Source of the DNA: Lumbricus terrestris
Lineage: Eukaryota > Annelida > Clitellata > Crassiclitellata > Lumbricidae
Assembly (NCBI GenBank): GCA_949752735.1
Contig: OX457036.1
Span: forward strand, 9,264,411-9,328,410
Reading direction: 5' to 3'
DNA length: 64,000 nucleotides
The notes under the pieces are model-generated. The model was not told the origin of the DNA, did not search any database, and saw only the letters and a list, made by a program, of their open reading frames with translations. Made by a program: the position numbers and the translations under genes. Shown here piece after piece: positions 22,204 through 32,500 of this stretch; the stretch's first letter is position 1; each line of letters begins with the position of its first letter.

Positions 22204-22972
22204 CCGTAGATACTTGAATATAACGCGAGTTTTTTAGGACGAATTTCCAAGCAGAAATTGGGGTAGTCGCGTTATATTCGAGATAAGTTTAAATTTAACT
22301 TTTATTACACAAGATATTTTACTTGTTGAAGTCATTTGGTGCTTTTAAACTGATATTGGATGGTCGCAGATCGCTATCGCATACCACTCTATAGTTTGTA
22401 TACGCGGTAATTTGCATCAGTACGCTGGTTCCCCACAGTCCTTGCTGTGACATGACCAATAAATGCAACTTTAAATGCGCTGGCGTATGAGTAGCTTTAC
22501 AGCTTAAAGCACACGGCTGTCTCCATCGGTTGTTCCAGCAGACATTAATTATTTGTTAGAGACTTGACCTTAAAAATATTTAGTCTTTGGTGCTAGCATT
22601 GCATTGGAAGGAACTACATTAATTATCGCTCACATGCTGTAAGAAAATTCAATTTAATCAAATAAGAACAAACTCTCAATTTCGTTGGATTTTATTTATT
22701 TATAATATTACAAACAAAATGTCAAATGTGCGTAGATATATTTTGTAGTATTTGGTTAGGTAGATCGAATTTTGCAACATTTGAACATGGTTTGGTCGTA
22801 TTTTACATAAGATTTAACAACAACTACTGAAGTTTTACCGTCTAATTTTCTGATAATTTCGGAAATATTAGCCCCCGCGTTATATTCGGGTCTTGCAATT
22901 TTTACCAATCTATCTGCCAAAATGTTAAACCTCGCGTTATATTCGGGTGACGTTATACTCGAGTATCTACGG
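22204..22972. mobile_element. 769-bp Tc1/mariner-superfamily non-autonomous element
   Basis: Ends CCGTAGATACTTGAATATAA and (inverse) CCGTAGATACTCGAGTATAA are flanked by TA on both sides (22202-22203, 22973-22974). The motif GCGTTATATTCG occurs inside each terminal region and again subterminally (about 22272, 22875, 22933). TA duplications and this motif style fit pogo/mariner-type elements. No transposase frame remains. Confidence 0.8.
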
Positions 22973-23043
22973 TACTCATTGCAGCTGAGTGAGCTGGGGG
23001 GGGGCGTTGTCGGAGAAGAAGAAATCTTGAACAAAATTTATAT

Positions 23044-23165
23044 CCTGTTGGGGGATTTGAACCCATGATCTCTGGTATTGACAGTTCAGCTAACCACTAG
23101 ACATCTCTAATGCATTGGATAGGTACATGCCAATATTGAATGAATGAATTAATAATTTATAGATG
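23044..23165 (-). repeat. tRNA-derived SINE-like copy
   Basis: On the minus strand box A-like TCTAGTGGTTAGC is followed about 30 bases later by box B GGTTCAAATCC. The sequence upstream of the box A is shared with 24004-24085 (TAATGCA and CAATATT plus a GAATGA tail). Confidence 0.6.
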
Positions 23166-23400
23166 GATGAATGAATGAGTGAGTGGGTGAATGAATGAAT
23201 AAATGAATCAATCAATCACTGAACGAATGAGTGAGCGAATGAGCAAGTGAGTGAGCGGATGAGCAAGTGAGTGAGTGAGTGAGTGAGTGAGTGAGTGAGT
23301 GAGTGAGTGAGTGAGTGAGTGAGTGAGTGAGTAAGAGAGCAAATGTCGGTTGATGAATGAATGAATGAATGAATGAGCGAGTGAATGAGTGAACAAAGGA
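23165..23400. repeat. (GAGT)n/(GAAT)n microsatellite
   Basis: Long GAGT run at about 23260-23330 flanked by GAATGA variants. Confidence 0.9.
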
Positions 23401-24003
23401 ACAATCGCATGAAGCTCACCCCTTTCCTCCTGAAGTAGTTTTACCATTGGCCATCAAACAACCCAATGACGTGCAGACTTTCACCTTCTTCCATTCCATT
23501 TCTCCATTAAACATCCCAGCTGCTCCGGTCTTGTAGCCATTGATGTAAATCCAAGAGACTCCAATAAATCCAGCATATTATGGTCAGGAGACTTTAATAT
23601 AAATCCAGGTATTAAACTTTCCCACTCCTAGTCATAATCGTAACATCCAAGCTTCTAAAGCACCACTCAAAAGCCAAGCTGAGGGCACCAGTTTATTCAC
23701 TAGCATTTGACTGATAAAGGATCCAAGATTAAAAAACCATTCTGTAGCGCCTTTATCAGAGCGGCTACGGATCGATGGTAGTACGCAGCAAAGAAACAGT
23801 GAACCTGTAAATACAAAAATTTGCTGTAGAACAAATGTTACAAGGTTATTTTTAGCTATTTTGGAGCTAATGTGAAACTTTGATATAGGATTAAGGGTAA
23901 AAATTAAGGGTAATTTTGGGGGGCAGCTTTACCTTTTGCAGTAATTATTTAATAATAAAATCAGAACCATTCAAGAGCCAAGCTCAATACAGTGCTCAAT
24001 CTT

Positions 24004-24085
24004 TACTCACTGAGCAATGGTAGACATCCCTAATGCACTAAATAGACACGTCAATATTAAATTCATGAATGAATGAATGAATGAA
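24004..24085 (-). repeat. SINE-like copy, truncated
   Basis: Shares AGACATCCCTAATGCA and the GAATGAATGA tail with 23100-23165. Confidence 0.5.
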
Positions 24086-24352
24086 CGAATAATTCTCAGG
24101 AGGACAATTAGACCTGCCTGCATTATTCTAACTAACAGAAAATCACAAGTTTCCCTAATACAAATATATAACATAACATTATATTTTGACAACCAACATA
24201 ATATGCAGTGATCACATCAAATTTCAAATTTTCTAATTAATATTTTGGTTTACCCAGGAGACCAAAGAGGGGCAGATGTCCCTCAAGTCATTGCAACCTG
24301 AGACAATTTAGTAGAGAAATTACTGATCACAGCCAACCATGTTACATTATGT

Positions 24353-24784
24353 CATAGTTGTAAAAAACGTTTTTTTCCGTTTTTTATTCTCTCCCAAAAA
24401 ACGTCTTTTTTTCGTTTTTTATTTTTCCCATCGTTTTTTATCGTTTTTTATTTTTTTCTTTAACTTTATTTATTCATTTACTTTCTGTTATTATTTTCCT
24501 TAATTTTAATTTTTTCTGATATTCCTTATGTTTTCCGCCAAATCTCAAGGATTCAGCTAACTAAAGTCATTATTTCATCGTTTAACATCATCATTTAAGA
24601 GATAGCCTGCGTGTAGTAGGTTCCTAATCAATGTTTTCAAGGTTAAAATGCGGTTTTATATGTAGCAAAGTCAAATTATTTACCGTTTCCGTTTTTTATC
24701 GTTTTTATGTCGTTTTTATTTTTCCGAAAAAAACGACGTTTTTTACCGTTTTTTATTCCGTTTCCATCGTTTTTTACATCTATG
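24353..24784. mobile_element. 432-bp hAT-type MITE with CGTTTTTTA motif arrays
   Basis: Inverted ends CATAGTTGTAAAAAACG and CATAGATGTAAAAAACG are flanked by a perfect 8-bp duplication CATTATGT (24345-24352, 24785-24792). Both subterminal regions carry many copies of CGTTTTTTA or its variants, which may be transposase-binding sites. There is no coding capacity. Confidence 0.88.
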
Positions 24785-25109
24785 CATTATGTGAAAGACT
24801 TGGAGACAAATAAATCTTAACTATCAGGTGAAGAGAAGGAAATCACAGAATATACTTTAGACACAAACAATTTAAATACACACACACAGAAACAAAAGTA
24901 AAATTAGTGATTCGAAACCCACGTGCATTATTTAGTTAAGAAACTTTGGTGTGTTGGACTCCTTGCTGAAAGTGGGTACACAGTTACTGTTTAAGAGTTG
25001 GAGGAAGGACAGTGAGCAAATATATTGAGGAATACAATTCGATATTCTTGGTATTGCACAATTTATTGAAACTAATCTATTGGCATATAGATACATACCA
25101 GTATACATA

Positions 25110-25141
25110 TACTGACACACACACACACACACACACACACA
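25110..25141. repeat. (CA)n microsatellite
   Basis: About 14 CA units. Confidence 0.95.
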
Positions 25142-25457
25142 GCAATAATAATAACAAAAACAATGATAGTAATGATAAGCATATTTGTAAATGAACAATA
25201 AAATTTAGAATAGTAGCAATATGTAGACATTGTAGACAACAGCAATGCTGATGCTCGGTAATTTCCATCAGTTTTAAGGGTTCAAATTAGTCCATCCTGT
25301 GAATTCCTGTCTCTAAGAAAGTAACAATGGGCTCTACTTCTTCCAGTCTACAAAGTGGAGAATGGAAAATCGTTGTACGAATCAGAACTATTTCGATATT
25401 TCTGAGAACAGTCAAACACACAGAGCTTGGAGTTTCAGGGTCCCACACTGGCAGAAG

Positions 25458-25625
25458 CAGTGGCGTAGGCAAGGGGGGGGGTTTCGGGGGTTAAAACCCC
25501 CCCCATTGGCTCCGAAAAAAAGATTTTTTAAAGGTTATTTTTTCATTTAAGTAAGAAAAAATAGCAAAAAACAGGGTTTCCGGCCATAAAACCCCCCCCA
25601 TGAAAAATTCCTGGCTACGCCACTG
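25458..25625. mobile_element. 168-bp hAT-type MITE
   Basis: Ends CAGTGGCGTAGGCAAGGGG and (inverse) CAGTGGCGTAGCCAGG are flanked by a perfect 8-bp duplication GGCAGAAG (25450-25457, 25626-25633). G and C runs lie just inside the ends. CAGTGGCGTA termini are typical of hAT elements in many animals. Confidence 0.9.
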
Positions 25626-25969
25626 GGCAGAAGTATTCTCGGGATTCTCGCTCTATATCTGCACCTTAGCTAACTTGGTGCTATAATGAGCAAACTGATC
25701 GTACTCTGTTGGTGAAAAGATCAGAAGGCAAAGGAGAGGACTTACCACCTGCCCTGATATGCAGAGGTGAAGAAAAACAAAATTGTTGAAACTTAATAAC
25801 CATAGCTGCAACTAAGACTGGATGAAAGGACTGCCCTCGTTTTTTAAATCCTCTACGTTGTGTCGTTGTCTACTTCATCTTCTCCTTCTTCTCTTTTTCT
25901 CTTAATCTTCATCGTTTTCTTATATTCAACATTTTGCTCCCCTTCTAATTTAATTGTATGCAGTGTATT

Positions 25970-26100
25970 GAATCCATAGATTTGTGTATAGCGCTTCTCA
26001 CAGAATGACCATTCTAAGCAAGAAAAACTTCTGGTGGGGGGAGAGAAATGCCTTTAAAGAATGAGAGACAGATGAGTTTAGCCCTTAATAGTGGCATTTT
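25970..26100 (+). repeat. TATAGC-type interspersed repeat copy
   Basis: TGTATAGCGCTTCTCACAG followed by AATGACCATTC, as in 21430 and 36560. Confidence 0.5.
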
Positions 26101-26349
26101 ATAGTGCCCCTATCATCCTCTGCCTCCTTCTCCTTTTTTGGTCAGAAAATGAAAGTATGTCACGAAATTGGCTTTTATAATATCTTAAGACTATTCAAAT
26201 ACACACCGTAGAACAAGCAGGCTATAAGGACTGTTCACCTACAAGGAGTTCTATTAAATTTTACAGGTACAAATAGTAGTTAACAGTTCCGCGAACCGAA
26301 GCGTAGTGTTCGTTTCAACAGCCTATATTAGCCTACTTGCAAAATGACT

Positions 26350-26429
26350 CTGACATTATGTTTTTAATATACCACATGTCAGAGTCAGACTCTGACATGT
26401 GGTAGGCTACATTAAAAACATAATGTCAG
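26350..26429. repeat. 80-bp near-perfect palindrome
   Basis: Left arm 26350-26386 and right arm 26388-26429 are complementary around a single central A. They differ only where the left arm has AT and the right arm's complement has GTAGCCT. The arms read CTGACATTATGTTTTTAAT at the outside and CCACATGTCAGAGTC at the centre. Confidence 0.85.
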
Positions 26430-26927
26430 TCAAACCCAGGATTTTTAGAAATATTACTGGTCAAAACCATGTAGGAGCCGTGTTGGGTCTGTCCCTGTTG
26501 ATAAAAACAATAGGCTAGTAAATGAAAATACGGACAGCATTTATACTGATAGAAAATATACGCTGACAGTTCTGTGGGGTATGAAGCTTTGAAAATAACT
26601 GAAGATCGACATTACATATCTGTAAAGTCTGTAAATCGTACTTTGTATGTTGACATTTTGGTTCTAGTGCGCCTATGCCTCGATCGTGCATGGACACATG
26701 CGCGATAGAAGTTATATTAATTACAGATTCCTTGACTATATACCCATATATTTTTCAATGAGATCTATTTAATGTCGTTTACCGAGCTGCCATTGCATTC
26801 TCCAATCGAGTTAAATCCATAATTATCACTTTTATTTCTTATTTTATTATCATCATTCGTATTATATCGTACTTCCCGATCTGTTGTTTACGTTCGCAAA
26901 TCGCAAGTAAATAGGCGCGCAAAAACT

Positions 26928-26948
26928 GATGACGTTTTTGACGTCATC
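26928..26948. promoter_or_regulatory. GATGACGT hairpin containing TGACGTCA
   Basis: GATGACGT-TTTTG-ACGTCATC forms an 8-bp stem. TGACGTCA lies at 26939-26946, with another E-box palindrome TCACGTGA at about 26996. There is no gene start close enough to assign it to. Confidence 0.25.
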
Positions 26949-27700
26949 AAAACTGAGATGGTTAATCTGTGGCTAATGGCGACCTACGGGGCTTATCACG
27001 TGATATGTTCGCGCGGAATATTTTTTTATACATTGAGTTCAAGGACTATTGAGGTATATCATTATTATTATAAGCGTGATATGATATTTCTCATGGGTTA
27101 GAATTATCAAATGTTAATTATGCATAAATGCAGAATAACAAATAGAAGTATAGTAATATGCATGAAAGCATTGAAAAACAAACGTAGATCAATAATTTCC
27201 GATCCCTTAAGCTTCGTTCGACTGAACAAAGTCTGCTTTCAGTCTCTTTTGCTCGTAGGCCTACTTCCACTATATATATATGCAGAACCGTGCTTTCTCG
27301 GTGGTAGGACCATCAACTTGAAATGGTCTTCGTCTGACACTCCGCTCTCTTTCTAAAAATCCTGTGCAGGCTTTCCTCTCTCATCTGAAGACAGCTTTGG
27401 CCGCGCTGAGGTTGGAAGCGCCTATATGAGTAGTCACCTGCAAGAGGCGCTATGTAAATGCATCTAATGAACGAAGAAGTGTAAAGCATTTGAGTAATGA
27501 AGCCCTCTTTCTTGTGAGAAGGATCAGAACGTGGTATTTTAAGGTTATCTGAACATGGACGCATAGAGTATAATAGGCAGTAGGCCCATTTTGATTTATG
27601 AACTGGAAGGAGTAAACCATGGACTTAGTTAAGCAGATTTTATAATTTTTTTATTCAACAACCGATTGACAGACTACAACCGTACAGTTACGCAGTTATC

Positions 27701-28461
27701 CAGGGCTTAAAGTGTGACTGGACGGTCATGGACGGCGTCCATGCACTTATTTCAAAATCTTAACACCGTCCTGCCACTTATTGGCCAGCACTGACTGTAT
27801 GTAGCCTATGTATATTCGTTTAATAAGCAAAAACAGGTTGGCAAACCGCAACCTCGAACATTGAGATAGACAAAAATTACATTGAAATAAAAAATATTAA
27901 TATTAAAGGGAGTAATCAGTTATTGGAATTAAATAATTGAATCAATAGTTAGACTATGCTTTATTAATATGTTAGTAAAGGACTCTAGAAACAAAGTTTC
28001 GGTCATCTTTGCTCGGAAGTTCAAAATTGTGCATACGAGCCCTGAGACCTGGACGACGGTTATTCTTTGGCGGGAAAGAGTTCGAAGGACATGGAAGTCG
28101 TTCCTGGCCACTGCATGCAACAGTCGGTCCTCAGCCAAACCAACTCGCATTGCAACTGTTGCGGCACCTGATGGGAGGTAACCCAAACGCTGTGTTCTTA
28201 TGAGCAGTCTCTCGAGTCTCTGTCGATCTGCAGCTGTAGTAAGGCCCCACCAGGCAGGAGCAGCGTAGAGCAGCTTAGCAACAGTTGTTGCCTCTGTTAC
28301 GGCATACATGTACATGGCTGTTTGAGGAAGTCCATTTGCTCGAAGTAACCTCAGAGCGTAAAGAGAACTTGCACATGACTGGAAAGGTAAGGGGCGTCCC
28401 GGCACTTCTTTTGGAGAGGTAAGAAGCGTCCAGGCACTTATTTTCCCCATTTTAAGCACTG
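27701..28461. mobile_element. 761-bp hAT-type element containing a LINE tail
   Basis: Ends CAGGGCTTAAAGTG and (inverse) CAGTGCTTAAAATG are flanked by a perfect 8-bp duplication CAGTTATC (27693-27700, 28462-28469). The two subterminal regions both carry a CACTTATTT-type block and GTCC[AT]GGCACT-like text. Instead of a transposase the middle holds a minus-strand LINE 3' fragment (next entry). Confidence 0.88.
27950..28400 (-). pseudogene. LINE reverse transcriptase C-terminal fragment
   Basis: The minus frame contains AKLLYAAPAWWGLTTAADRQ and RLERLLIRTQRLGYLPSG. This is the region after the RT domain in Jockey/CR1-type LINEs (x-LLYA-x-PAWWG ... RLE-x-[LI]-x-R-x2-R-x-G). After a one-base shift near 28075 the frame reads LRARMHNFELPSKDDRNFVS then RVLY and a stop at 27972-27974, the usual LINE ending. 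A polyadenylation-like AATAAAG follows. It lies wholly within the hAT element. Confidence 0.8.
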
Positions 28462-28666
28462 CAGTTATCTAAATTAACATCAATCTCAACTAGCCTACTA
28501 AAAAGCACAGCAATTCATGCAGTCCTCTTCTTGATTATTATCATAGGTCTTTGGTTTGTATAAGAACCGCACGCGTCATCGTGCTAAATATTTCGATTTT
28601 GTTTACTTTTTGTTTTATTTCTTAATGTAGGGGTTCTTACTGATTCTAGTAAATAATTCTTTTATA

Positions 28667-29479
28667 ATGAGCGAACCTTGCTGGCACGAAGGGTTGGATG
28701 AGGTTCAATTCCTAGGCCTGTGCCCAACGGAAGACGGTGCAGCTGGCTTCGAGGGTTTCGTTGCGACACTTGACGATGCGTTCCGCATAATTCAAGCTTT
28801 CCAAAATGTCACGGATACACACTTTGTGGTTGTCAAACAGAAAAAGTCAGGTGTGTCAAATGGGAATACAATATATATATGGAAGAATTTTATAGCACAA
28901 AGCATCATCAATCGTGCGTCAAGGGCAAACCATGTGTAATCCAGCAGTCTTGTCGTGCGTAAAAATAATATCTTGGTATACAAAATGAAGGTTGCCAAGC
29001 GGGTAAACGTGTATTTTAACGTCGTAGATTATTCGCCATTGCATGGGTTTCAGCGTTGGTCGAATACACGCCGGCTTGACGAATTGAATCTGCTAGATTT
29101 AAGTCGGATTAATAAAAATAATTTGTTAATAAAATAGAAGTGGGATTTACATAAACAATCCCGCTGACATCGACGCTGGATTAATAGACAATAATTTTTT
29201 ACTTAAATACAAGTTATCGTGATGAAAAATGATTGCTGCTGAAATAGAAGCGGGATTGATAAAACGAATTGCCTAAGCAGAAGCTTGGATCGATGAGAAG
29301 GATTCTTGCTAAACTAGAAGTTGTATTGATTAAAATAATAATGTTGCAACGAGCGAATAGGTTACAATGCTAAAATACATGTTTTCCGCCAAGGGTTACA
29401 GGTAACTAGTTTTCAGGATACTGTTTAAAATTTAGTCAGAGATCATCATTGTTTATCACTTTTCTGCGGAGTAATAAGA

Positions 29480-29531
<52 letters not shown>

Positions 29532-32500
29532 TAAATCAGTTCCTACTTGCTTCTTCTCTTGACAATAATATCTGCCTGATTTTTATAGCTCTCGAATTCG
29601 ACAAGCACAAAATCTTCTGGGAAGAGCCAAAGAAAAACATCTGCAAGGGACCCATACTGCAGTACGACGGTGTGCCATTTGTCATCAGGTCTTCAACAAC
29701 GTTGGAATGTCAGTTTGGACGTGACCGACACGTTGCACGAAAGAGGAAGATCAGCAAGGAGTTCAGTCCTGGAACGGTTCGCATTATGGCTTCACCTCTG
29801 GGTCCCCCCGCACTAGAATGGCTCAGTCCTGATCATTTACTTCAATTGTTTTGTCAAGGCCTTCTCTTAGTTGGACTTGCTTTCTCCTTCTGTACGCTCT
29901 ACAATTCTGTCTGGCAGTCTCCTCTCAACGCTCTTCTCAAAACCTGCTTCTTCTAGCGGCCCGTTGCGGGGCGTTGCACACTGGGAGCAGGGCTTTTTTT
30001 AACGTGCAGTTCTACACAAGATGTGCAGTTCTGAATGGATTCGTGCATTTGTAGAAGCACTTCCGTAACGTTCCATGCAGCTAAAACTATTAAAAAACAG
30101 GTAATTTTCCTCAGATTGGGAGTAATTTACCATGGAGGATGAGAAAGGAGAGAAGAGGATGTGCAGTTCTAAAAATTCTTTTAAAAACAGCCCTGACTGG
30201 GAGCACTTCTGAACGGTACTAGGGGAGCTATGCAAATGCTCAAATGAATACAAATAAACATTGATTCATTCGCTAAGACATTCACTCATGAATTCAGTCT
30301 TTTGAAGCATTTATGTAGCTCACCCTTTCAGGTTATCAGCTCCGAGTCTGGCCCAGACTGACCCAGGCTTAAGATAAAAGATTAAGAGTGTTGATGAAGG
30401 CGCAACTGATTTGATGTTCATGGCAAGAAGCACGCTGATGTCCAGTTTCTGCATGCCGCATAGTTTTGCAAATCTTCTGCAATGGTTAGACTGGTCGACT
30501 TTTATAATGTAGAGTTAGGGTTTAGTCCTCCTTTCCTGAAATACCTACTGTGTAGGGACCTTGAGCAGTCAGCAAATCCTTCAATCAATGCCATCAATTG
30601 ACTTTGAGCAATGTGCAAATCCTTCAATCAATGCCATCAATTGACTTTGAGCAATGAGCAAATCCTTCAATCAATGCCATCAATTGCTGTTTTGTCGTCA
30701 GATAAGTATATAATTATCATGGACGTATTTAGGGGTTTTATATGTTCAGACCCGTGAAATAAACAATTTTTGAATTTCTTGAACTATTTAACTACGTGTC
30801 TGTTATGACCTTGCCCACTGGAAACCCCGAACTGGAAACCACTCATTTTTCCCCGACTGTACCATTGATAATATTAAACTGCTGGAAAAGGAGTCCTCTT
30901 AGTTTTAGTTTTTTTGTGCTGCAACCATAGAGAATTGAGCCTTCTCTGTGGTTGGCCCTTTGGAGCTATGCCTACACCCTGGGACTTTACCAGAAACCTT
31001 TCTCACTAAATTTAAAACTATTGTTGATGGGTGCGCTGGAGTCGGGAGTGCCTCTGAGTAGTTTCCTTGAAGGGGCGCTATGTAAGCTTCTAAATGAATG
31101 AATGAATAGCGATTATCATATGTGTGCCAGTAGCTCTAGTCTGGGATTTTTGGATGCACCATAGTCTTTGGATACCTGCTAAATAACTGTGTATATGCAT
31201 GCAACAGAATTGCTTTGATCTGTTGAGTGAATATTCTGTGTCTTTTTTCAGGCAAATGTCAATCGGACATCAAGAAAACAAGATTGCCGGGCGTCAGTTT
31301 GCATACGCGAGATTTGCCGATTTCCACAGTTCAGGGTTCGTGGTGTTTTGAATTCCTTCTATATATCCCTTGGAACACTTGCCCCATTAACAAATCAGGC
31401 ACTGAATTTTTAACTGAACTAAGCCGACGTTTGACAGTTGTAAATGAAAACCCACTCAAAATCACACTTTTCCCAATGCCTCTCAATTTGTACGCAAAGA
31501 TATAACGCAATTGCATTTCGAGGCACATTTCACTCAGTTGTTCGGTGATGGGGACCACTAATTCAAGAACAAAGCAACTTTTCATGCAGTTTCTTGTAAA
31601 AAAAGTTGTGTTTAATATATGATTGTTGTAATAAAAAATTAAATAATAATAATAATAATAGTGATATTATTCTGTCTGGCAATATCTCTTCCCTATCTCT
31701 TCTCAAAACCTGCTTCTTCTCACTAGACCTTGCGCATTGGGAGCACTTCTGAACGGTTCACCCTACTAGTGATGCTCCACAAACAGTCAAATACAATAAT
31801 AATTATAATATTAACAGTTATCATATTTATAGGAATGATGATAATAGTTGTCATATGCAATGTATGCATAGATATACACTAATTGATAGTAGTGCTTCAT
31901 TGATTGCATGTAAATTAGTTGGAACTAGTGTAGAACGGACTGTACCCTGATTGGACATTGTAAATAGAACATCTGTATCCTATAACCAATCAGAATGCAT
32001 ATGAATTTAGTGGACTCAGATATTCTAGTGAGTGCCAGCTCTAGTGAGTGGTGGGCTATCACTGTGGAGGTAGTTTACAATAATGATTGCAATAAAAATT
32101 TAATGATGATGATAATTATAATGATAATAATAATGATAATAATAATAATAATGATAATAATAATAGTAATTATTCCAGAACAGATCAACTTTTCATGCAA
32201 TTTCTTGTAAAAAAGCTGCGTTTAATAAAAAAAACAATAATAATAAATAATTATAATAATAATAATAATAATTTTATGAAAAATAATGGTAATAATGTTA
32301 CATTTCTTGTAGATTACGCAGGATACTCCAAAGCTATCGCTGTGGCAGTAGTTTACGATAACGATTGTAGTAATAATAATAATAAATAATGATAATAATG
32401 ATGATGATAATAATAATGTTTCATTTCTTGTAGATTGCTCAGGATACTCCAAAGCGACGTTTCCACCAGGCAAAGAAGCTGCGTCTGGCGATGAACAATC

